A stretch of DNA of 63,012 nt from Cryobacterium sp. MLB-32 (GTDB lineage: Bacteria; Actinomycetota; Actinomycetes; Actinomycetales; Microbacteriaceae), in assembly GCF_000738085.1 (NCBI RefSeq), contig NZ_JPRS01000005.1, positions 1 to 63,012 on the forward strand, given 5' to 3'. How positions within the stretch are numbered: position 1 is the stretch's first letter; each line of letters begins with the position of its first letter. Below the pieces are notes generated by a model. It made no database searches. It was not told the DNA's origin and was given only the letters and a program-made list of their open reading frames with translations. The position numbers and the translations under genes were made by a program. Of this stretch, positions 21,564 to 29,900 are shown piece after piece.

Positions 21564-24500
21564 GAATCTGGATTCGTGCCCACCGTTCCCTCCTCGCCGC
21601 TCTGACCAGCACGACGGTGATCGCGGCACTCGTTGCGACCGTTGCGATCGTGTCCGGCGGCTACACCGCCCAGCGTCTGAACCTCGGCGACGCGGCGGTC
21701 TGGGTGACCAACGAGACTCGCCAGTCCGTCGGTCGCGCCAACACCGCCGTGATGGAGCTGAACACCGTGGTGGCCGCTGGCAGCAGCAGTCTCGACGTGG
21801 TGCAGCAGGACGCCACCGTTCTCATTGTCGACCGCGGAAACAGCGCCCTCGATATCGTGGACCCGGCGAACGCGGACATTGCCGGAAGTGTGCCCCTGCC
21901 CCCCGACTCGCCGACCGTCCTGCTCAGCGGTGACCGGGCTGTTGTGGAGTCCCAGGGTGATGTGTGGAGCGTGCCGACGGGCGAGCTGGAGCGCTTTGAT
22001 GCTCTCTCGGCGCCGACAGTATCATTTGGCGCCGGCACGGTAGTGTCCCTCGATGAATCCGGCCTGTTGACCGCGTTCACTCCCGGTACGGGGGACCTCA
22101 TGCAGTTCGACACGCACGCGGGCACCGCGGTGGGGTCGACGGTATCGCTCGGCACGACCCCGCCTCGAAACCAGGGCACGGGTGCCGTCAATGGCGCGGA
22201 TGCCGGTGTCGGCGCCGCAGACGATGCGTATCAGCTGGCCAGTGTGGCGGGCCACTGGGCGCTCTTGAACGCGACGACCGGTCATCTGTTCCTCACCGGG
22301 CGGGACGAGGACCTGAACGGCGTCGGCCCGGCCGATCTGGTCAACCCTGTGCTGCAGCAGACCTCCGTGGTGGGTGACCGGGTGCTCGTGGCGGCAGACT
22401 CCGGACTTCTCGCGGTCCCCCTCGCCGGCGGATCGCCGGAATACCTCGTGACCGGACGGAACTCACCGGCCGCGGCACCGGCATCCGTCGGCTCCTGCTC
22501 CTACGCCGCATGGGCGGATGGAACCGCGTGGCGGGACTGCGGTGGGGCCGGTTCCGAGCGGCAGACGGGGAGCGCCCCGACCTCAGGCGAGGTGACGCTT
22601 GAGGGCGTCGCGGCCTCCGCGCGGATGGAATTTCGCGTGAACGGAACCGGGGTGGTGCTCAATGATGCGCACAACGGCGCGGCCTGGGCAGTGCAGCGGG
22701 GCAACGAGCTCATCGACAACTGGGCCGACCTCATCGACACCGTGCAGACTGAGCAGCAGGTCGAAGACAACACCCAGGACACTCCGCCCACGTTCGAGCA
22801 GACGCAGGTTGCGCCGGTCGCCGTTGACGATGTGTTCGGTGCGCGACCGGGGCGCGCCACGGTGCTGCCGCTCCTGCTGAACGACTACGACGCCAACGAC
22901 GACGTGCTCATGATCTCCGAACTCGACCCCCTGCCTGCCGCGCAGGGTCGGCTGGAGCTCATCGCCGACAATCAGCAGGTGCAGCTCACGTTGCCCGGCG
23001 ACGCGGCCGCGACCTCCGGCCCGATCGTCTTCGGCTACTCGATCACGGACGGGCGGGGCGGCACGGCATCCGCCACGGTCACGGTCACGGTGCGCCGCGA
23101 CGACGAGAATTCCCCTCCCGTGCAGGTGCGCGCCACCCGGGCAACGGCTGAGGCATCCGGACAGGTCACCAGCCAGACCCTGGGGGACTGGATGGACCCG
23201 GACGGCGACCCGTTCTATCTCGCATCGGCGACGACGTCCGAGCCAGACCACGTCGGGTTCACGCCGGCGGGGGCCGTGACCTTCACGGATTCCGGCACCG
23301 GGGCCGCGAGCTCGATTGCGGGCAATGACGAGCGTCGTGAGGTGGCCCTGTCCGTTTCGGACGGGCGGGGACTCGGCACCGGCACACTGTCCGTCTTTGT
23401 GCGTGCCGCCGGCACGGTGCCGATCCTGACCGATTCCTTCTCGGTATTGGCCACGGCCGGCGCGGAGGTCACCGTTCTGCCGCTCGAGCACGCGCGCGGC
23501 GGATCCGGTGTCTTGCGGCTCAGCAGCGTGCCCGCCAAGCCGAACGTGACCATCACTCCGAATTGGGACGACGGCAGTTTTCGTTTCTCCAGCGACGAAG
23601 TCGGCACCCATTACCTGGAGTACGCCGTGACCGATGGCGCTCAGTCGGCCACCGGCCAGGTGAGGATCGAGGTTGCGGCGGCCGCCGACGTGGACAGCAG
23701 GCCGGTCACCGTTCCGCACACGGCTTTCATCCGCGGGAGTCAACCGTCGCTGGTCGATGTGCTCGCCACGGACTTTGACCCGGCCGGCGGTGTGCTGCTC
23801 GTGACCGGTGTGACGGTTCCTGTCCAGAGTGGCCTCCGCGTGGAAATCCTCGAGCAGAGGCTGTTGCGGGTCACGCTGACGGAACCTCTCGCCACCGGAT
23901 CGGTGTCGTTCGGCTACCGGGTCAGCAACGGCCTGTTCGAGACGGACGGCAGTGTGACGGTGATCGAGTTGCCGGCCGTCTCGCAGAAGCAGGCGCCGCG
24001 GGCGTTGCCGGACACTGCATCCGTGCGGGTCGGCGATGCCATCGATATCCCGGTTCTCGCCAACGACGAGCACCCCGACGGCGACCCACTCACCTTGGAC
24101 CCTGTGCTGACGACCGGTCTGAAGCCCGGTGCCGGGCTGCTCTTCGCCGCCGGCAACACGCTGCGCTACCTCGCGCCGGCCACCGCCGGAAACTACACCG
24201 CCGTGTACCGAGTCACGGCCCCGGACGGCCAGTTCGCCAACGCAGAGGTGCGCATCCTCGTTCGTGAAGCGGATGCCGCCACGAACAACGCGCCAAAACC
24301 CGAGACCGTCACAGCGCGAGTGCTGGCCGGCGGCACGGTGCGCATTCCGATTCCCCTCAATGGGATCGACCCCGACGGCGACTCGGTGCAGTTGCTCGGC
24401 CAGGAGACCAACCCGGAGAAAGGAGCCGTGACCGGCAACGACTCGGATTCCTTCGAGTACGTCGCCGGCGCATACTCGGCCGGCACGGACAGTTTCACCT

Positions 24501-27500
24501 ATTCGGTTGTCGACGCTCTGGGTGCCCGGGCCACCGGAACCGTACGCGTGGGCATCAGCGCGCGCCTCGACGGCGCACGCAACCCGATTGCCGCGCCGGA
24601 TGAGGTCGTGGTGCGTCCGGGACGGACCGTCTCCGTTCAGGTTCTCGGCAACGACTCCGATCCCGACGGTGGTGCCCTCAGCCTGGTCAGCGTCGCGCCG
24701 AGCAATCCCGGCATCGATTCCGGTTCGGCCGTGATCTCCGACCTCGTCGTTGACGTGACGGCGCCGCAGGCCGAGGGACGGTACGGCTACATCTACGAGA
24801 TCCAGAACGAGCGCGGCGGCACCAGCTCGAACTTCCTCACCGTGGTGGTGAGCAAGGACGCGCCCAGATCGGTCCCGATCGCCCGCGACACCAGGCTCAC
24901 CCTCGGCGATATCCTCGATCGCAGCACGGTCGACGTGGACGTTCTCGCGCAGGTCTTTTTCGCCGACGGTCCCTCCACGGACCTCACCCTCGCCGTTCTT
25001 CCCGGCTATACGGACACGGCGCGGGTCACCACTAACCAGCACATCACGGTGACGGTCCAGGATCGCAGTCAGATCATCCCGTTCTCCGTCACGCACCCCG
25101 ACGACGCCGGTATCGTGTCGTTCGCCTTCCTCTGGGTGCCGGGATTCCGCGACGCTCTGCCGCAGGTGCGGGCATCCGCTCCGGCTCTCACCGTGGCCAG
25201 CGAATCGACCCTCGTCGTCGATCTCAACGACTACGTCGTCGCCGTGGGCGGCAAGACCGTACGCCTCACCGACACCGGAACGGTGCGGGCCACGCACGCG
25301 GACGGAGCACCCCTCGCGACGAGCGACACGCGACTGGCGTTCACCAGTGCAGACCAGTACTACGGGCCGGCCTCGATCTCCTTCGAGGTGACCGACGGGA
25401 CGAGCGCGAGCGACCCAGAGGGGCGCAAGAACACCATCGTGCTGCCTATCACCGTGACGCCGCGCGACAACCAGCCGCCGACGTTCGACGGCGCCGTGAT
25501 CGACTTTGAGCCGGAACAGACCAAGGTCATCGACCTGACCAAGCTCACCTCCTACCCGTACCCCGCCGATGTCGACGAACTCGTATTCACGGTCCTCGAT
25601 CCGCAGCCCACCGGCTTCACCTGGTCGCTGAACGGTCACGTGCTGTCGTTGACTGCCCAGAACTCCACCCTGAAGGGCACGTCGAGCCCGATCACGATCG
25701 GCGTGCGCGACAGCCTCGCCCAGGGGCAGGCCGGCAGAATTGACATGCGCGTCGTCGCGTCGACCCGGCCGCGCGCCATTCCGGCGACGGATGCCGCCAT
25801 CGCGCCGCGGGGACAGACGACCGTGGTGGACGTGCTCGCCAACGACGAGGCCGCCAACCCGTTCCCCACCGTTCCGCTGCGTGTGGTCGCCGTGCGCGGA
25901 CTCGACGGCGGCACGGTGCCGGCGGGGGTCACCATCACACCAAGCGCCGATTCGAGTCGGCTGAGCATCCGGGTGAGCCAGGACGCGGCACCGGTCGACA
26001 CCAACCTGCAGTACCAGGTGGCGGATGCCACGGGGGATCCCGATCGGTACGCCTGGGGAACCGTGCGCATCTCCGTGCAGGACGTTCCGGCGCCGGTGAC
26101 CAATCTCACGGTCGGTGGCTTTGGGGACGGCTCCCTGGCCGTGGCCTTCAACGCGGGTGCCGCCAACAACTCAGCGATCACGGGTTATGAAATCACCCTT
26201 CGCGACGCCGGGACGAGCGCCGTCGTCGGGACATCGGTCTGCGAGGCAACGTCCTGCGAGGTCTCGACCAGCGGCAACGGCCGAGGCAATGCCGTGCGTG
26301 TGTCCGTCGTCGCGCAGAACGCGATCGGGTCAGCCGACGCCACGACCCTGCGGGGGACCGTGTGGTCGGACGTCGTGCCCGCCGCGCCCACCGGTCTGGC
26401 GTCCCGCCCCCTCGACGGCGGACTACACATTAGTTGGGCCGTTGTCGCCTCGGGCGGCGGCGGCACCGCCGTTCGCGGCTACGTCGTCACCGCCAACGGA
26501 CAGGCGCAGACCGAGGTGAGTGCGAACGGCGCGGCCTGTTCCGCGGGGCGCTGCAGCCTGGACGTCTTCGGTCTCACGAACGGTGCGAACGTGACATACA
26601 CGGTCAGTGCCCGCAATGATGCCTTGCCCGAGCTGTCGAGCTGGGCCGTGTCGCGTTCAGACGGGACACCCTACGGTGCGCCGGTCGCCGGGGGAATCAG
26701 TGCGAGCGGCAGTGATGCGAACGGCTCGGTGACGGTTTCCTGGACGGCGTTCGCGGATTCCGGGGACCCCATCCTCGGCTATTACGCTCAGCAGCTCGAT
26801 CGCAACCAGACACCGACGGGCCCTCAGGCCTGCTCGGTGCTGTCGCCGGCCCCCGGCCTCGTGGTGGCTCCGGCGCCGGGCGGGATCGTTTCCGCACAGC
26901 AGAACACGACGGCTACGAGCGCGACCTTCGAGAATCTGGGCTCCACAAACGGGCGCTACTCATTCGTGGTCTGGGGTTACAACAGGGCCGGCTGCGTGGC
27001 GACCGATGTCGAGTCCGCGAGCCTGCGCGTCGATCCGGCCACCGCGCCGATCGTGCAGGGTTCGATGGGTTGGCGCGGGGATGCCTGGGACTACCAGATC
27101 ACGAACGTGAGCGCGGTTCCCGGCGCCGACCGATTCGAGCTCAAGGCCACGGGCGCCGCCGACCCAGGCCTGGCTTTCGCCGGCACCGGTTGGCCGCGTG
27201 AGCTGCTCGGTGTTGCCTTCGGCTCCGCGGTCTCCGTGCAGGTTCGTGGCTGCAACCAGTGGGGTGGATGCGGGCCGTGGTCGGCGCCGGCGACAGCAGC
27301 GGAGGCATCCGTTTCTCTCGCCGTCGGCGGGGTTGTGTATGACCCGACCCTCGGCCACTTCTCCTGGACCAGCGATCCGGCCAACAACGGGCTGGCCGTG
27401 AGCTACACCTGTGAGGTCCGGGATACTGTGGTGGCCGCCACAGCCGCCGATTCGCCGAGCTCCTGCACGCTACCCGATGCCCCACCGGCAGGCACGGTTC

Positions 27501-27559
27501 GTTTGACGGCCTCCGTCGACACCGGAGTGAACACCCACAGCTACGACTACGACAAGTGA
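21560..27559 (+). CDS. Giant Ig-like (cadherin-like) / Fn3 repeat surface protein
   Basis: A 1,999-residue protein anchored by one N-terminal transmembrane helix (about residues 12-34). Residues about 40-400 form an N-terminal region that may be a beta-propeller. From about 416 to 1,510 there are about eleven bacterial Ig/cadherin-like repeats, many with the calcium-site-like pattern LxNDxDPDGD (for example VLGNDSDPDGG, VLANDEHPDGD). About five fibronectin type III-like domains follow to the C-terminus. There is no LPXTG signal. ATG 21560 overlaps the kinase stop (ATGA) and the stop overlaps the moxR start (GTGA). It is probably a long stalk or adhesin outside the membrane, with its assembly possibly depending on the cluster's other proteins; that role is inference. 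Confidence 0.88.
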   Translation: MRIWIRAHRSLLAALTSTTVIAALVATVAIVSGGYTAQRLNLGDAAVWVTNETRQSVGRANTAVMELNTVVAAGSSSLDVVQQDATVLIVDRGNSALDIVDPANADIAGSVPLPPDSPTVLLSGDRAVVESQGDVWSVPTGELERFDALSAPTVSFGAGTVVSLDESGLLTAFTPGTGDLMQFDTHAGTAVGSTVSLGTTPPRNQGTGAVNGADAGVGAADDAYQLASVAGHWALLNATTGHLFLTGRDEDLNGVGPADLVNPVLQQTSVVGDRVLVAADSGLLAVPLAGGSPEYLVTGRNSPAAAPASVGSCSYAAWADGTAWRDCGGAGSERQTGSAPTSGEVTLEGVAASARMEFRVNGTGVVLNDAHNGAAWAVQRGNELIDNWADLIDTVQTEQQVEDNTQDTPPTFEQTQVAPVAVDDVFGARPGRATVLPLLLNDYDANDDVLMISELDPLPAAQGRLELIADNQQVQLTLPGDAAATSGPIVFGYSITDGRGGTASATVTVTVRRDDENSPPVQVRATRATAEASGQVTSQTLGDWMDPDGDPFYLASATTSEPDHVGFTPAGAVTFTDSGTGAASSIAGNDERREVALSVSDGRGLGTGTLSVFVRAAGTVPILTDSFSVLATAGAEVTVLPLEHARGGSGVLRLSSVPAKPNVTITPNWDDGSFRFSSDEVGTHYLEYAVTDGAQSATGQVRIEVAAAADVDSRPVTVPHTAFIRGSQPSLVDVLATDFDPAGGVLLVTGVTVPVQSGLRVEILEQRLLRVTLTEPLATGSVSFGYRVSNGLFETDGSVTVIELPAVSQKQAPRALPDTASVRVGDAIDIPVLANDEHPDGDPLTLDPVLTTGLKPGAGLLFAAGNTLRYLAPATAGNYTAVYRVTAPDGQFANAEVRILVREADAATNNAPKPETVTARVLAGGTVRIPIPLNGIDPDGDSVQLLGQETNPEKGAVTGNDSDSFEYVAGAYSAGTDSFTYSVVDALGARATGTVRVGISARLDGARNPIAAPDEVVVRPGRTVSVQVLGNDSDPDGGALSLVSVAPSNPGIDSGSAVISDLVVDVTAPQAEGRYGYIYEIQNERGGTSSNFLTVVVSKDAPRSVPIARDTRLTLGDILDRSTVDVDVLAQVFFADGPSTDLTLAVLPGYTDTARVTTNQHITVTVQDRSQIIPFSVTHPDDAGIVSFAFLWVPGFRDALPQVRASAPALTVASESTLVVDLNDYVVAVGGKTVRLTDTGTVRATHADGAPLATSDTRLAFTSADQYYGPASISFEVTDGTSASDPEGRKNTIVLPITVTPRDNQPPTFDGAVIDFEPEQTKVIDLTKLTSYPYPADVDELVFTVLDPQPTGFTWSLNGHVLSLTAQNSTLKGTSSPITIGVRDSLAQGQAGRIDMRVVASTRPRAIPATDAAIAPRGQTTVVDVLANDEAANPFPTVPLRVVAVRGLDGGTVPAGVTITPSADSSRLSIRVSQDAAPVDTNLQYQVADATGDPDRYAWGTVRISVQDVPAPVTNLTVGGFGDGSLAVAFNAGAANNSAITGYEITLRDAGTSAVVGTSVCEATSCEVSTSGNGRGNAVRVSVVAQNAIGSADATTLRGTVWSDVVPAAPTGLASRPLDGGLHISWAVVASGGGGTAVRGYVVTANGQAQTEVSANGAACSAGRCSLDVFGLTNGANVTYTVSARNDALPELSSWAVSRSDGTPYGAPVAGGISASGSDANGSVTVSWTAFADSGDPILGYYAQQLDRNQTPTGPQACSVLSPAPGLVVAPAPGGIVSAQQNTTATSATFENLGSTNGRYSFVVWGYNRAGCVATDVESASLRVDPATAPIVQGSMGWRGDAWDYQITNVSAVPGADRFELKATGAADPGLAFAGTGWPRELLGVAFGSAVSVQVRGCNQWGGCGPWSAPATAAEASVSLAVGGVVYDPTLGHFSWTSDPANNGLAVSYTCEVRDTVVAATAADSPSSCTLPDAPPAGTVRLTASVDTGVNTHSYDYDK

Positions 27560-28566
27560 ACGAGAGAGACAACGCAATGACTCTGACACCCGAGCAGGCC
27601 ACCCAGTTCGCCGACGCCTTTGAGCGCCTCGTGCGCGGGGTCGAGCAGGTGGTTCTCGGCAAGAACCACGTCATCCGCCTGGCGTTCACCGCACTGCTCA
27701 GCGAAGGGCACCTGCTGCTCGAAGACGTGCCGGGCACCGGCAAGACGTCTCTCGCGCGCGCCATCGCCCAGAGTGTGCGCGGCACGAGCAACCGCGTGCA
27801 GTTCACGCCCGACCTGCTCCCCGGCGACATCACGGGTGTGAGCATCTATGACCAGCGCCACGGCACGTTTGAGTTTCACCGCGGACCGATCTTCGCCAAC
27901 ATCGTGCTGGCCGACGAGATCAACCGGGCCAGTCCCAAGACGCAGTCCGCACTGCTGGAGGTGATGGAAGAGGGACAGGTGACAACGGATGGCGTCACCC
28001 ACCAGGTGGGCACACCGTTCATGGTCATCGCCACGCAGAATCCCATCGAACAGGCCGGAACGTACCGCCTGCCCGAAGCACAGCTTGACCGCTTCATCAT
28101 GAAGTCGTCGATCGGCTACCCGGATCATGCCTCGATGATCCGCATTCTGGATGGTGCCGGCCATCGCGCGCACGACGTGACCGTGGCTCCGGTGCTCTCG
28201 GCCGAAACGGTCGTCGAGTTGGCGGCCCTCGCACGCACCGTTTTCGTGGACGCGAGCATCACCGACTACGTCTCTCGGCTGGTGGACGCGACGCGCACGG
28301 CCCCCGAAGTGCGTCTGGGCGTGAGCGTGCGCGGCGCCCTCGCGTTGATCCGAACGGCCAAGACCCTCGCCGCCGCGAACGGGCGATACTACGTGATTCC
28401 CGACGACGTGAAGGTGCTCGCGGAACCCGTGCTCGCCCACCGCCTCCTGCTCGACCCGGAGAGCGAATTCGATGGTGTCACGCCGTCGCAGGTGATCGCA
28501 CAGATCCTGGTCGAAACGGCGCCGCCGAGTGAGCGGCAGCATTCGCCGGACCCCTCGCATGTCTGA
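27556..28566 (+). CDS. MoxR-family AAA+ ATPase
   Basis: A 336-residue AAA+ ATPase of the MoxR group, usually a chaperone paired with VWA or DUF58 proteins. Walker A is VPGTGKTSLAR, Walker B IVLADEINRASPKTQSALLE, sensor 1 lies in MVIATQNPIEQAGTYRLPEA, and the arginine finger region is present. GTG 27556 overlaps the stop of the surface protein gene (GTGA); an ATG at 27577 is an alternative start. It is followed eight bases later by the DUF58 gene, its usual partner. Confidence 0.93.
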   Translation: MNERDNAMTLTPEQATQFADAFERLVRGVEQVVLGKNHVIRLAFTALLSEGHLLLEDVPGTGKTSLARAIAQSVRGTSNRVQFTPDLLPGDITGVSIYDQRHGTFEFHRGPIFANIVLADEINRASPKTQSALLEVMEEGQVTTDGVTHQVGTPFMVIATQNPIEQAGTYRLPEAQLDRFIMKSSIGYPDHASMIRILDGAGHRAHDVTVAPVLSAETVVELAALARTVFVDASITDYVSRLVDATRTAPEVRLGVSVRGALALIRTAKTLAAANGRYYVIPDDVKVLAEPVLAHRLLLDPESEFDGVTPSQVIAQILVETAPPSERQHSPDPSHV

Positions 28567-28574
28567 GCCCGCGC

Positions 28575-29900
28575 ATGTCTGATACCGTCACGCGAACACG
28601 CGGGGTCGTCTCCGACCCGCTGCCGGAGGGCCGGATGGCGGTGGTCGTCGGCGTGGTTCTGGAGCGATCCCGCGCCGTTCGCGTACGCCTCCTCGGAGGA
28701 TTCCGCATCCTCGGCGCTGTCGTCACCCCGCTGGGGTGGAGTCTGGCGACAACCGTGCTCGTCTCCTTTGTGCTGGGTTATCGCGGTGGGTGGACCGAAC
28801 TTGTGGCCATTGCCTGGGCCGGCGTCGTGCTCCTCGGTGCGGCGCTGGCGTACCTGATCGGTCGGGCGCCGTATTCGATCGCCCTCGAGATGACGGTCGA
28901 CCGCGTCGTCGTCGGTGAGAACGCGACCGGCACGGTGAGCGTGCTCAATTCCTCCCGACGCCGGCTGCCCGGCGTCAGCGTCGAGGTACCGGTCGGCGAC
29001 GGGCTCGTTGTGTTCGACATGCCGGCGCTCCGCCGCTCGGCCGGGTTCGCCGACGATTTCGCAGTGCCGACCATCCGGCGTGGCGTCGTGGTCGTCGGGC
29101 CGGTGCGAACGGTCCGTGGCGATCCCATCGGCCTCGTGCGCAAGGAGCGCGTCTGGGCCGACAGGACAGAGCTTTTCGTACACCCGCGCACCATCTCCAT
29201 CCCGAGCATGAGCACCGGACTCATCCGAGATCTCGAAGGCAATCCCACGCGGGATCTGGCCACAAACGACGTATCTTTCAACTCTCTGCGCGAGTATGTT
29301 CCGGGCGACGAGCGTCGAAGCATCCACTGGAAGAGCACGGCCAAGACGGGCACCCTCATGGTGCGACAGTTCGAAGAGACCCGCCGCAGCCACCTTATGG
29401 TGGTCGTGAGCCTGTCGGAGCGGGACTACGAAACAGACGACGAATTCGAGTTGGCGGTGAGCGTTGCGGGTTCCCTCGGGGTGCGGGCCATTCGCGATGG
29501 CCGCACGGTTTCCGTCGTGGTGAGCGCGCTCACGCCGCCGTTCGCCCGGCGCCGGGTGCCGGCGCTGCGATCCCTGAACACCGTGACCCGCCCCCGTCTG
29601 CTCGACGACCTGAGCCGGATTGAACCGGTCGGGTCGGCACTTCCCCTTCCGGACCTGGCCGGGCTCGCTTCCGACAGCGTGACGGGAATCTCCGTCGCCT
29701 TCCTCATCTGCGGATCGGCGCTGACCGCACGCGAGCTCCGCGCTGCCGCGAGCCGGTTCTCCGCCGGGGTAGAGGTCGTTGCCGTCATCTGCGAGCCAGA
29801 GGCCGCGCCGAGCCTGCGACGGGTCGGTACGCTCAGCGTGCTCACGGTCGGTTTTCTCGAGGATCTGCAGAAGAGCCTCGCACGATCGAAGGCGGCATGA
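28575..29900 (+). CDS. DUF58 domain membrane protein (MoxR partner)
   Basis: A 441-residue protein with two transmembrane helices near residues 45-95 and a C-terminal DUF58 domain related to VWA folds. The family hallmark is visible: DVSFNSLREYVPGDERRSIH followed by WKSTAKTGTLMVRQFEE. DUF58 proteins pair with MoxR ATPases, and the MoxR-DUF58-transglutaminase gene trio is widespread in actinobacteria. Its stop overlaps the next gene by four bases (ATGA). The exact job is unknown. Confidence 0.92.
   Translation: MSDTVTRTRGVVSDPLPEGRMAVVVGVVLERSRAVRVRLLGGFRILGAVVTPLGWSLATTVLVSFVLGYRGGWTELVAIAWAGVVLLGAALAYLIGRAPYSIALEMTVDRVVVGENATGTVSVLNSSRRRLPGVSVEVPVGDGLVVFDMPALRRSAGFADDFAVPTIRRGVVVVGPVRTVRGDPIGLVRKERVWADRTELFVHPRTISIPSMSTGLIRDLEGNPTRDLATNDVSFNSLREYVPGDERRSIHWKSTAKTGTLMVRQFEETRRSHLMVVVSLSERDYETDDEFELAVSVAGSLGVRAIRDGRTVSVVVSALTPPFARRRVPALRSLNTVTRPRLLDDLSRIEPVGSALPLPDLAGLASDSVTGISVAFLICGSALTARELRAAASRFSAGVEVVAVICEPEAAPSLRRVGTLSVLTVGFLEDLQKSLARSKAA

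Noticed and set aside
22583-25639. A 1,018-codon open frame on the minus strand across the giant surface protein gene
   Set aside because: It is the mirror of a high-GC gene with strong third-position bias; the peptide is rich in His/Arg/Gly/Val without any family pattern, and the plus-strand gene has clear domains.
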